This document shows positions 22,702 through 32,599 of a stretch of DNA of 64,000 bases, one piece after another. The notes under the pieces were generated by a model that did no database searches, was not told the DNA's origin, and worked only from the letters and a program-made list of their open reading frames with translations. A program made the translations under genes and the position numbers. How positions within the stretch are numbered: position 1 is the first letter of the stretch; each line of letters begins with the position of its first letter. The stretch comes from Lentinus brumalis (taxonomy: Eukaryota; Basidiomycota; Agaricomycetes; Polyporales; Polyporaceae): assembly GCA_001792895.1 (NCBI GenBank), contig MARA01000012.1, positions 744,001-808,000 on the forward strand. The letters run 5' to 3'.

Positions 22702-23723
22702 CTACTGGATCTTCGTCTTGGGCTCCGCCGCCGCGGGGCCAAAGTTCTTCGCCGCCCGTGTGGAGAACAGCGTCGCGAGCACCACTGCGCACACTGCGCG
22801 TGCGGTCTCCGGGTCTACTGCAGCGATCTTCTCAGCCCCGCTCGACGTGCCGAGCCAACCGAGTGCGACGGAGTGCGCGTCGGCCCAAAATGGTTGTGCA
22901 TGGGTGAGGAACGCATACAGCCCTGTGATCAAGGGCGCGCACCACAAATCGGTGGTCGTCCAGCCGTACGGCAGGAACTCGGTTGGGGTCGTGAGGCTCA
23001 GCGGGTAGGGCTGGAAGAAGGAGAACATGTTCGTGAAGAAGAACCCGCCGTTGGCCGTCAGCTGCATTTTGGCCCATCAGGACATGTGTATCAAACAGGA
23101 CAAACGTGACGTACCAAGGACGTGAGCAGTAGAGTCCACGGGTTACTGCTGATGTCGGGCGAAGTGTGCTTGAGGACCATCGGCGGGATAAGGTTGCACA
23201 GAAGGTATGCACGGCTGAAGCCGTCGAAGAGTGCCAAGGGCGCCTCGAGCCCTAGAGACGGTGCAGGGACCCAGGGAAGCTTGTCCACTGTTGCCTGTAC
23301 GGCAGTGTAGAACGCCGGTACTACACCGGAGTACATGAAAGACGGAGGGATCGCCAGGGCCGGAGCTGGGTACGCATACAGCCCATCAGTGAGCTTCAGA
23401 GTGCTCGATATGATGTGAGACGCACCCATTACGGCTTCTCCCCCGTATACCACCAGTAGTGCCGCGGCCGCATCCCGTACGAAGGACCGCTCCTCGACCT
23501 CGGGGATGGCGACCGCCTTCTCCTTCTCGTTCGCATGCACAGTCTTCAGCTTGATAACGTGGTCCTGCCTGAGCTTCTCCCTGATCTGCCGCAACGCGAC
23601 ACACAGACGAACTGCGGCAACGACATCGAGCGTACTAAGCTGTACGCCGAACCAGGTGAAGGGTGCGACCGGCTGCAGGATCAGCCTGTAGACCTCGACG
23701 ATGGGGAGAAGTAGAAGAGACAT
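22702..23723 (-). CDS. Predicted multi-pass membrane protein, unknown function
   Basis: Exon 1 (23723-23115) and exon 2 (23061-22702), with a 53-nt intron, give 322 aa. It starts MSLLLLPIVEVYRLIL. Hydrophobic segments lie near the start, at VRDAAAALLVVYGGEAVMG, at LFDGFSRAYLLCNLIPPMV, at DLWCAPLITGLYAFL and at AVCAVVLATLFSTRAAKNF. A charged loop (QIREKLRQDHVIKLK) lies between. The layout vaguely recalls TRIC-type intracellular cation channels, but I cannot see their signature, so no function is given. An ATG 28 codons upstream (23807) is in frame but adds a basic stretch ahead of the membrane segment. Confidence 0.75.
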
Positions 23724-23940
23724 GCGAGAGAGACGGCAGCGACGAGCGACCTTATCCGTGTGGATCGCCAGACCCAGCGACGGGAACGAACGAACGTGGC
23801 TCGTCAACGTGGTCCATGATGAGGACCGCCTCTGTGGCAGAGGCCGCCGTTGTGAGCTAGTGTACGAGAAACTGTCGTATGGACTATTTACTTACCAACC
23901 CAGGCATGGTACAATGGTGCAGTGGCTGTAATGGCCCTAA

Positions 23941-24196
23941 ACCGGGAATGTGAGGTGGTCTAAAGCTCCAACGGACTCAGTCGTCTGTGCGCTGGTTCAA
24001 GACCGTCCCCTCCAGAAAACTTGGTTACCTGGAGTCGCCCGCTCCGTAAGGAGTGGATTGACCTGGTATAATACGCCCTTGACTGGCCAGGGAAGCAATT
24101 CCGCAACCTGCAGGGCGTGCCGAGTTAGTCTTAGGAGATCAGGACGAGTCGTCAGTCGCGCAGGTGGCCCGTGCCCCTCATAAACCCTTCTTTTTT
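23941..24196 (+). ncRNA. Candidate tRNA-derived pol III unit (SINE-like)
   Basis: An A-box-like TGGTCTAAAG (23955-23964) and an exact B-box GGTTCAAGACC (23994-24004) are separated by 29 nt. A tRNA-like anticodon arm (CGGAC...GTCTG) lies between them, and a T7 run (24190-24196), a pol III terminator, ends the stretch. The acceptor and T stems pair poorly and the anticodon loop has six bases, so this is not a functional tRNA. A tRNA-headed SINE or tRNA pseudogene is the best reading. Confidence 0.35.
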
Positions 24197-24229
24197 TACT
24201 TTGTCTTTCAAACTTCACACCTGGCTATC

Positions 24230-25228
24230 ATGGGCCCGGACGAGGTTGTCCTGCAGCACCCGGCTTGCGGAGACTCTCTCCGACACTGCAGCCACTGTCT
24301 CAAGCGGGAAACAACCGGCGTGAAGCTGAGGAAATGCAGCGGCTGCTTCAAAGTCGTCTACTGCAGCCTCGAATGCCAGAAAGCAGAATGGCCCCGTCAC
24401 AAGTAGGTGTCTGGCCGAGTCTGCGCGTGTATATTTCTTATGTCGATCCTATCCAGACCGACGTGCATCTCCGGGACTGCTGAAGATGCTGCCACTGTGG
24501 CGCGCTATGGCTACACGTCCGTGAGCGCGTTCACTCGCGACCTCCAGGACTTCTTGGACGCGCATACATGGGCAATCCGGATGCTCATTACCGTGCAGCG
24601 GCAACTCCAGCTCGATGCAAACCCGGATATCCCTGTCTCCGAGGTTCCAAGACTGCTGCAGTTCCGCCTCCGCTGCCAGACCACACCGTCCGACACGCAT
24701 AAACGCCGTAATCCCGCCACCCGATTCGCGCTTCTCTCCCACACCTTCAACGACATAGACACATACGCCCGCGAAAACGAGCTCTGGTGGGGGCAGTCTG
24801 GCGCGTTGCGCGACGAGGCCAACCGCGCGTTCACCCAGCGTTGTCCACCGGACACCGGTGGCTTGTTCGCTGTCGAATACACAGTCCCTGGGACCAATGC
24901 TGGCGTGATCGATCATTTCCCGCTCCCTCCGCCCAGCGCGCCAGCTCCCGGCACCCCAGAGCAGAGGCGGCCGGTCCTCGAGGACATGGCGGATTTCTGC
25001 ACGCGGAGCATCAATCACGGCTTTCCTATGCGGATGCAGGTCTCGGGGGACGCCTTCAGCATCCTGGCGTTCCCTGGAACATTTGTGCGTTCGGAGCGAC
25101 GCTGGACATGGCATGCGATCTTCGAGGACTGGAAGAGCTACAACCCGGGTCAGCATCGCCATCTCGACCTTGCAGTCGCCGAAATGAAGACCCGGATGCC
25201 GGTCCCCCAGCCAAGAGGGAGGCGCTGA
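24230..25228 (+). CDS. MYND zinc-finger protein (copy 4), C-terminus replaced by a transposon end
   Basis: Exon 1 (24230-24402) encodes the finger CSHCLKRETTGVKLRKCSGC, YCSLECQKAEWPRHK, split in phase 2. After a 54-nt intron, exon 2 (24457-25228) gives 314 aa in total: VARYGYTSVSAFTRDLQDF, RFALLSHTFNDIDTYAR, RRPVLEDMADFCTRSI, FPGTFVRSERRWTW, DWKSYNPGQHRHLDLAV. At 25212 the coding sequence meets the terminal inverted repeat of a 543-bp element, which supplies the last residues and the TGA. The displaced original tail (LILCTL, VSVLISQDAFHP, stop) survives at 25757 onward. The gene may still make a protein with a slightly different C-terminus. It is the counterpart of decayed copy 2. Confidence 0.85.
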
Positions 25229-25754
25229 ATAAATATTAAACCGTGGGAAGAGGGGGGAGGGGGTCCGGGGGTCCTTAATGCACTTTTGGTAGTCCATCCG
25301 AACATGGCCTGCAGAGGCTCAAAACATATATACCTGGCATATACTAGGCCTCAACAATGTTTATAGACATTTTTACGGGCTTATCAAAGGTTTGAGGGAC
25401 CTTATGAACCTTGCTGACCCCCTCTCCGATGTTGGGACCAGCTCTCGGGCGTCTGTGGTGCCATATTGGGAGTCGCGCGCTTGACAAGCCGAGGTGGGTA
25501 AGAACCTGAAATGGGCAGCCGGGCATGAGCTGCCATTGCATTGGGTGCGTATATGTTCCCCAAGACCATCCGTAGAGCTTTGAGCAAGCCATGAAGGTGT
25601 ACCATCCCATTCCAGTAGTTCATGTCATGAAACATGCGGAAAACATACCATATATGGCGATTTCCCACGGTAGAGGGGGGAGGGGGTCCCCGGAAACTGG
25701 CTTACTGCACTTTTGGTACCTCCGGTCTGCAATTATATTAGCGCCTCCCTCTTG
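25212..25754. mobile_element. hAT-like non-autonomous element (MITE), 543 bp
   Basis: The left end CAAGAGGGAGGCGCT (25212-25226) is the exact complement of the right end AGCGCCTCCCTCTTG (25740-25754). The element is flanked by an 8-bp direct repeat, CCCCCAGC, at 25204-25211 and 25755-25762, the target-site length of hAT transposons. Inside, a G-rich subterminal motif followed by TGCACTTTTGGTA is repeated in direct orientation near both ends (25244-25292 and 25673-25720). No transposase is encoded. It sits in the last coding part of MYND copy 4. Confidence 0.9.
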
Positions 25755-26115
25755 CCCCCAGCTGATCCTCTGCACTCTACGTCTCACGAGTGGCGTTTCC
25801 GTTCTCATATCGCAGGATGCCTTCCATCCGTGAGCGACCATATCTTTCGAGGAAATCTCTAGTCGACGAGGCGGGCACGTTGCTGTCGTCTCCACATGGA
25901 CATGGCAGCTCTTGGTCCGTTCCAGGTGGTGCGCTACCGAGCGCAGTGGGATGCTTCTTGACATGGTTATACCACTGCACATACGAGAGAACAAGCAGGG
26001 ATGTCGTGGAGGATGAGAATCATGAGATACGATCCTACGAATAGATCTTGATGATTCTCTGCGTGATCAGCCCCCTTGCGTTCACGTGTAGCGTTCGGAG
26101 TCCGCGGTGTTTACG
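25755..26115 (+). pseudogene. Displaced 3' end and flank of MYND copy 4
   Basis: The sequence resumes after the hAT-like element with the original MYND C-terminus (QLILCTLRLTSGVSVLISQD) and a stop near 25831. It then continues with 3'-flank sequence that matches the minus strand at about 4200-3880 (beside copies 2 and 1), including GATGATTCTC and GATCAGCCCC words. This marks the duplicated intergenic segment. Confidence 0.75.
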
Positions 26116-26193
26116 GTCCAGTCACCGATGCTCGCTCTTACACTCCCTTCGTAGCTTCGAGACTAATCCTCCCAGACCACTCTACCTGCCCTC

Positions 26194-27445
26194 ATGGACT
26201 CCCCTGACGACGAGACCACGCAGAACACCGTCGGCAGTGGTGACGCTTTACGCCGTTGCAACAAGTGCTTCAAACCACAGACAGCCGGCGTGAGCTTGAG
26301 GAAGTGTGGCGGCTGCTCTACCGTCGTCTACTGTAGCCTCGAATGTCAGAAGGCCCAGTGGCCTCGTCACAAGTTGGTGGTTGCGGCGACTCTACACACG
26401 CATATACTGACCTTCGGACATATCTAGACCATTATGTCGGGCTGGAACTCCTGCGCACGATGCGGCCGTAGCTCGCTACGACTACCCGTCCCTGGCCACA
26501 TTCTCGCAAGACCTCCAAGACTTTCTGGACGCGAATGAATGGGCTCTCCGGATGATCATCACCCTGCAACGACAACTACAGCGCGACGCGAATCCCGACG
26601 TGCCGTTCTCCCAGCTCCCTATGCTCCTCCGCTTCTCCCTGCGCGTCCAGGCGATCTGGTCCAGCTCTACGCACAAGCACCGCAGCCCCGCCACGCGCTT
26701 CGGGGTAGTCTCCCAGACATTCCATGATTTGGACGCATACGCACGGAACGAGACGCGTATGTGGGCACAGACCGCGGTCTTGCGCGACGAGGCCCACCGC
26801 GCGTTCATCAGAAAGTATCCGCAGTACATCGGCCAGCTCTTCGTAGTTCAGTACGAAGTCCCCGGCACCAACCACTTCCAGTTCGAGTTCTACCCGCTTC
26901 AGACCCCCTTGGCACCCACTCCCGGCACAGTGGAGCAGAGACGGCTCATCCTCGAGGACATGATGGGGTTCTGCACTAGGAGTATCAATGAAGGCTTCCC
27001 ATTACGGACGAACACCTCCGAGGAGGTCATGTTCCCGGTGAACCTCGAGGCGTGTCCCGGGACCTTCGTGCGCTCGGGGGGTTGCTGGACATGGAAGGCG
27101 ATCCTCGATGACTGGAAGAGCTACATCCCGGGTCAGCATCGTCGTCTCGACCTCGCCGTCGCCGCGGTGAAGATGCGAATGCCGATCCAGCTGTTGATTC
27201 TCACCAGCCTTTGGATTACCTGCTGTGTCTCAGTTGTCGTTCCGCAGGATATCTTCGATGAGGAGCGCAGCGCGGTATTCCTTGACGTGTTGCTTCCGAT
27301 ACAGGCCTACATTGACTTACGAGACTCGGTGAACCTGCAGGGATTGCTGACGGGAATACAATATGATCAGATGTCGATGACCCGCCCCACTACGGGAAGT
27401 AAACACACTTGTAATCAGTGTATGGCACAATTGAAAGCCCGATAA
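26194..27445 (+). CDS. MYND zinc-finger protein (copy 5), ORF end inside a transposon
   Basis: Exon 1 (26194-26372): MDSPDDETTQN, then finger CNKCFKPQTAGVSLRKCGGC, YCSLECQKAQWPRHK, split in phase 2. Intron 26373-26427. Exon 2 from 26428: VARYDYPSLATFSQDLQDF, RFGVVSQTFHDLDAYAR, RRLILEDMMGFCTRSI, CPGTFVRSGGCWTWKAIL, DWKSYIPGQHRRLDLAV. A longer tail follows (LLILTSLWITCCVSVVVPQDIF). The frame runs to 27445 (398 aa), but from 27388 it reads into a DNA-transposon end. Without the insertion the frame would stop within two codons of that site. A further spliced C-terminus is possible. It is the duplicate partner of copy 1. Confidence 0.8.
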
Positions 27446-29508
27446 CATTGTACCATACACTGTTTGTAGTCACACTTCTAATCAGTGTTCACTTATTAGC
27501 GCTGTATAGCACAGCTTCTAAAAGTGTTAATCGAATCAGTGTACGATACACTAGTGAATCATTGTATGGTACATTACAATCCGAATACAATGATTCCAAG
27601 TGTTGGAAACAACTGCGAGCTAAGCACGCGGCGTGACCGATGCAAGGTCTCAATGAGACTACTTACTGTGTTGTTCTTGTGTGTAGCTTCTGCAAATACC
27701 GGATCGACCATGCACGTAGCTAGATGTGTGTTTTTCGGAGGGAAGTGCAAGTAAGTAACCTGTACTTACGGTACCTAAAGGCCGCAGCTAAGCAGATTGG
27801 CGCTGGGGTTGCCGTTTACGGATGAAGGTCGATGATGATGTCATGGGCCATATCTTGCTAAGCGCTTGGCCTCTCGCGGGAGTCCGCTGCTCTTGACCTT
27901 CTACCACCACCATCTCCCTCGCGGTGCATCATATCTGTCTCACCTGCTGAAAATAAAAACTCCGGCAATCTGCGAGCAAAGAGCGCATCGACGACGCACA
28001 GCTCCCGCCGACACGCACATGGACGCGCATATCAAGTCCACGGATGCGCAGGATACGGGACATAGCCAGCAGCTCGGTGCTTGTTCGCACGCGCAGGTGT
28101 AGACTATCTAGTCTTCAGGTACGCCGCGCAGTCGAACACAGGACGCAGCAGCTAACTGTCGGTGTTGTTTTAGGTGACTGTATGCGCATATAGTCATGTC
28201 TGAAAATGGGCAGGGGCTTTCAGACGCCGGAGAAGTGAGATGCGGAACTCGAGGTACGTGTCTTTTTATGCGCACGCTGTGTCAGGCATGATGCTGTGAG
28301 AGGGCGGCCGCGGGGCGTACACGCACATCGGTGAGTGGACCAGTGGTGTGACTGCAGGACGAAGGCAGGGCCCCAAAGGGAGACAGACACAGACACAAGC
28401 GCATATGGTGCGTGATGCGGGCCGCGGCGTAAGCAGGGATGAAGTTCGGGAAGAGAGAGGTCACGGGCAGGCGGCCAAGGACGAGAGTCCCAGATCACGC
28501 AGCCATTGTAAGAGCGATGCAATGAGTTCAAGGTCGATGCATCAGGCCAGAACGTGCAGGTGAGAGCGCGGGTGGTGGCGGAGGGAAGGTGCAGCAGCTG
28601 GTAGCAAGCTACATCAGCCGGTCGGTCACGCCGAGATGGAGGTTGGATGGACGGGAGATCAGCGCGACGGCGCGCGATAGGGGGGAGGCTGAGCAAAGCT
28701 TGGGGATGGTTAACAGCAGCGATCGAAAGATCGAGCGAGGATGCATGACGACGGTACGAGGCAACGCAACTGGGCAGAGACCCCCGGTTTACTGACAGGT
28801 GAGCATCGCGCGTGTACACGAGCGGTTTGCTGACGATGTCCGCGAAGGGCCAATGCAAGTCAGGGCGCTGATGCAGCCTGCGGGACGCAAACCGGACACA
28901 GCGGTATCAGTATCTTCGCGCGCGAAGTATAACGTCGATGTGGCGGCCGTGAACGCCGCAGGGAAGAAGACTCAAGCGACTCGACTCGGAGGACTCGAGG
29001 ACCGTGAGAGGTTGGTGAGAGGTGGTGCGCGACACTCGTAAGTTCATCGCTTCGCTCCCCATTCTCTCCCCTACCCCCTCGTATTCTTGCATACCGCGTC
29101 CTTACAGGGCATGTATATACGTCGCTGTTCGCCTGTCAATATATGTCATATTCTGCACCAGGTGTGCGTGCGCCTGCACGACGTGAATCACGGTACTAAA
29201 AATGCAAGAGGACACCTGTAATGACTGCATACAACACCTCCCCGAGTGTCCGAAACGGTCCTAAAGCGTGCGGCGCACGCTTGTCATCGCTGTCGCAAAC
29301 ACCGATAATCATTGTATAATACGCCGCGATCTGTCCTACCGAAGTGTTAGACACAACCATTATCGGTGTGCCATACAATGATACAACAATGATAATAGCT
29401 GTACGCTACGCTCGCGACGATGGTACTGCACACTTTTCATAATTGTGCCGTACACTGATCATTCATTGTACAGACCACTTCAAATCATTGTATTTCCTTC
29501 CCGTAGTG
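27388..29508. mobile_element. CACTA-like non-autonomous DNA transposon, 2.1 kb
   Basis: The left end CACTACGGGAAG (27388) is the complement of the right end CTTCCCGTAGTG (ending 29508). Both ends then carry subterminal repeats: ATCAGTGTATGGCACAATT on the left and its near-complement AATTGTGCCGTACACTGAT on the right, plus many ATCATTGTAT/ATCAGTGTA words. GCCC flanks both sides exactly (27384-27387 and 29509-29512), giving a 4-bp duplication. CACTA elements usually make 2-3 bp, so the boundary could be off by a base. The interior (27.9-29.1 kb) has only unrecognised short frames, so the element depends on a transposase elsewhere. Confidence 0.75.
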
Positions 29509-29639
29509 GCCCATGACCTAGTGGTCCCTTACACTTCAGCTTGTACGTCATGAACCTCCTTCAGCATGCGTTCCCCTGTCTGTACAAGAGCCCCTTCAGG
29601 AGTCTCATTATAAGTACTCCGCTGTCGCACCACAACAGT

Positions 29640-29835
29640 TGTGACGGGTCTCTGACGAGTTGAAGGAGGGAGACACGGTAGCACAAGGCCAGGAGATTGG
29701 GATGTTCCACGTTGGCGGATCGGCCTATAGTCTCGTCTTCCGCCCGGCGACGACGATGACATTCTCTTCCGACCAGGACATCGGGGCTGATGTTCTTCTC
29801 GACTCTGTCATCGTGAGGGTCGGTGTTGGAAGATA
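29640..29835 (+). pseudogene. Phosphatidylserine decarboxylase C-terminal remnant
   Basis: The plus strand reads GDTVAQGQEIGMFHVGGSAYSLVFRP, then TTMTF and a short tail. This resembles the C-terminal part of fungal phosphatidylserine decarboxylases, around the self-cleavage GGS region. Nothing upstream supplies the rest of the enzyme. The CACTA-like element and a MYND gene lie on that side. A dead fragment is the simplest reading. Confidence 0.45.
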
Positions 29836-29973
29836 CATAGTCTGTTCACTTCTTCGCTGTGTTCGTGTTCTGGAGGCCGTACCTTATGTATAGGCAATGT
29901 GGTTACAGCGTCATCGTAAGGCTACAGATTACATGTGTTAGGACTGCCCGGTGTATCAACGTATCATCCACTA

Positions 29974-30941
29974 CTATAAGTCGAACTCGAAGTCCGAATC
30001 TGAATCGTCATCCTTCTTGCCCCTTAAGTTCTTCGGTGCCGGCACATTCGTTCGAGTGCTGGCCGAACGCATGCGTGAAGAGGCATCGTCATCGTCAATG
30101 TCGTCAATGTCTGAATCCGCGTCCCTATCTTCGCCTAGTGGCCTAGGGACTTGCGGGATGATTGCGCCTCCAAGGATGAGCACCGCCTCGAGTTCTGCGG
30201 AGCGGACATGGAACTCAGCATGGACTGCGCACATGTATCGCACGGACCGACATACCTTCGACGCGCCGTTCGCGGTCAGCACCCCAGGCAATAAGTTGGT
30301 TCAGCACCTCGCCCTTCCGGTAGATGATGAGCATGGGCAACCGCACGTCGGGGAGATTCGGTATGCATTTGTCGCCCACGATCGAGACGAACTTGGTGTG
30401 TGGGTATCGTTGTGCGAGAATGTTTATAAAGTTCTTCGCGCGATCGCTATGCGGGATACTGCACGAGGGATGGTCAGAAGGGACAGGGGTGACCACGAGC
30501 AGGCGTACCCGTCCTTGTAGAGGAACACGACCACTCCAGTTCCACGCTCCTGCTCGTCGCCCTCTTCGTTCACTTTGCTGGCTTCAGTGACCTCCCGGGT
30601 ATAGTCTTCTCGTGAGATAGGATATACCCTCCCGAAGCGCGCCATCTCCACTTTCCTGGCTTCCTGCAACCGTCTCCGCCTGAGCACTTCGAGGATGCGC
30701 TCTGTCTCGTCATCGGGGGCCTCCTCTGCAAGTTCCCTGAGCTGAGAAGCGGAGTAGTTCGCGTATTTCTCTTCGAGCGTAGGCGGGGGAGGAGGTGAAG
30801 GTGTACGAGGTGCCTCAGGCTTCGGCGGTAGGACTCCGTGCTTGCGCAGGATCTCATTACTGTTCCATAGATGTGAGCAACATCGCGGACAAGGATGAAG
30901 CGTACTCACAACTCGGTATCTTCGTCTGGATTCACGGCCAT
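29974..30941 (-). CDS. PLP2: Phosducin-like protein (PLP2/VIAF type), thioredoxin fold
   Basis: Exons 30941-30910, 30859-30509, 30458-30256 and 30194-29974 give 268 aa. The N-terminus MAVNPDEDTE-FNEILRKHGVLPPK is the signature of the PhLP2/VIAF group. A helical acidic stretch follows, then the thioredoxin-like domain (VVVFLYKDG, HTKFVSIVGDKCIPNLPD, LPMLIIYRKGEVLNQLIAWG, LEAVLILGGAI) and an acidic tail (DDDSDSDFEFDL). PhLP2 proteins assist the CCT/TRiC chaperonin in folding actin, tubulin and cell-cycle proteins, and are essential in yeast. The start lies only 116 bp from the start of the divergent gene at 31058. Confidence 0.92.
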
Positions 30942-31057
30942 GGTGGTGTAGAGGATAGATCGACTGTCGGAAGCGCAGCTAAGCGCAGTGGCAGACCGCC
31001 TAGGCTTGCTCTTTATCCTTGACCACCATCTGCCGCCACCGACGACTACATAGTGCT

Positions 31058-32378
31058 ATGGCTCAATGGAACCAGATTCACGATCTCCCTGTCGACTCCC
31101 GCATGGCCTTCGCCTTCGCCCCCGCCCCCGCCGCTGACCCCGACCCCGAGAATGACTCGTCTTCCACCTGGAAGCCAACATTGACATCGTTCCTCCATAC
31201 GGCTCCCACAGCTTCAGCATCCTCCTCCGAGCTACTCTCCGCCCTCGAAGATCGCCCCACACACCTTTCGTCGCGCTACACGCGCACCTCACCGCCCCCG
31301 CACTACAACCCCTACCCGTACGGCCGGACATGGAGGCTCGAGCGGCCCGTCCTGGGGGAGGAGCAGTACCTGTGGTACCACCGGGAGGACGAATGGATGA
31401 AACTCTCGACGGGCGGGTGGAACAGCGACCTCCGCAAGCGCATCTTCAACAAGTACGTCACCGGCATCCGCGACAAGCAGCACGCCGCGAGGAAGGAGTG
31501 GGAAGAGCAGCAGCTCCGCGAGAAATCGCCGCCCATTCCCCTCCGCGCGACTCCCCCGCGCGAGCTTGAGCATCTGCCCGTCGACCCGGACTCGCTTGTG
31601 GACCATAGATTCGACTTGGAGTTCATGACTGCGAGCCAGGAGAAGGGGTTCCCGGTCAAGACGCTGTTGTCGGGACGGCGCGCGATCGAGAAGAACATGC
31701 ATTCGCCGAAGGGGGTGGTGTTTGACAACTACTACCAGGACAATATATGGGTACGGATCAAGGTCAGTGTTGAGCTGTATCCTGTCTGTGATCCCCCGCT
31801 GTTGCTGCGGTAAGAGGCCGCTGTGCCCGCAGAGACTGACCGAGGGCTCTCCAGTGGCCCGCGTACCCTGACCATGAACCAGCACGATCTGTCCTGGTCA
31901 CTTTCCGTTGTGCAGGCAAGAGTCGAAGGAGAAGACCATGCACTCGCCTCGAGTTCTCGGTCGCGCTCGCTGCCGTGATCACGCGGTACTACGATGTGCG
32001 TTTGCCTTTCTGTATGCGGTCGCGAATTTACTGATTCGCTACTGTACCTAGGAAGTGTCCGCTATGGAACCTCATCCAGCGTTCGAGCATCTTGCATTGG
32101 GGCCAGGAGAAGGTCGCATATCTCTGTATGCTCTTCGCATGATGGGCCTCCGCGCAGCAGAAAACGGGATCTTTGATCTCATGCTAGAGCTGGATACGTC
32201 TGACGCGGAAGCGCAAAGTTCTTCGGTGGACGAAGTCAAGATCGTTGAACCTTCCTGGCCGAGTGTCCTACCCGTAACCTGCACCCTCGCCCCTCCGCCG
32301 AAAATCCCTCAACGTAATTACTTCGCGCACCTCGATCCTGACAGGACTCACGCCATGCCTGCCTGGTCGGAGAGATAG
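31058..32378 (+). CDS. Conserved fungal protein of unknown function
   Basis: It starts MAQWNQIHDLPVDSRMAF. Exon 1 (to about 31761) encodes an acidic/proline stretch, then RTWRLERPVLGEEQYLWYHREDEWMK, RKRIFNKYVTGIRDKQ, a charged helix, VDPDSLVDHRFDLEFM and KGVVFDNYYQDNIWVRIK. Exon 2 (WPAYPDHEPARSV) starts after CTCCAG near 31852 and ends VITRYYD at about 31994. Exon 3 (EVSAMEPHPAFEHLALG, LYALRMMGLRAAENGIFDL) runs to the stop at 32376-32378. The long coherent exons with clean splice phases indicate a real gene. I recognise no domain. Confidence 0.7.
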
Positions 32379-32599
32379 CTCCGTTGGTGTCGTATGTGTA
32401 TCCTTTCTGTAGCGCTAGCATCACAACGTCAACACGATCTCTCAGCTCGTATCTAGCAGCCTAATCGTGAAGCTTCACTATGTAATTGTATGTATGTACC
32501 GGAAGACGGGACGGATATGAATGACATCTTCGCTTGGCCAGACTACTTAAGGTATGTCATAAGGGACATTGCTCCGCCGCACGTTTACTCTCTACCACC

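Noticed and set aside
21451..22792. Long frames on both strands over MYND copy 3
   Set aside because: GC-rich codon bias opens alternative frames; only the 21572-22621 model carries the zinc finger and clean splicing.
23941..24015. Functional tRNA gene
   Set aside because: B-box is perfect but acceptor and T stems do not pair and the anticodon loop has six bases.
28220..28858. 212-codon minus-strand frame inside the CACTA-like element as a transposase
   Set aside because: No transposase, zinc-finger or DDE-like motif; composition looks like low-complexity filler.
31289..31885. 198-codon minus-strand frame
   Set aside because: Antisense to a well-spliced plus-strand gene; Leu/Val/Arg-rich without motifs.
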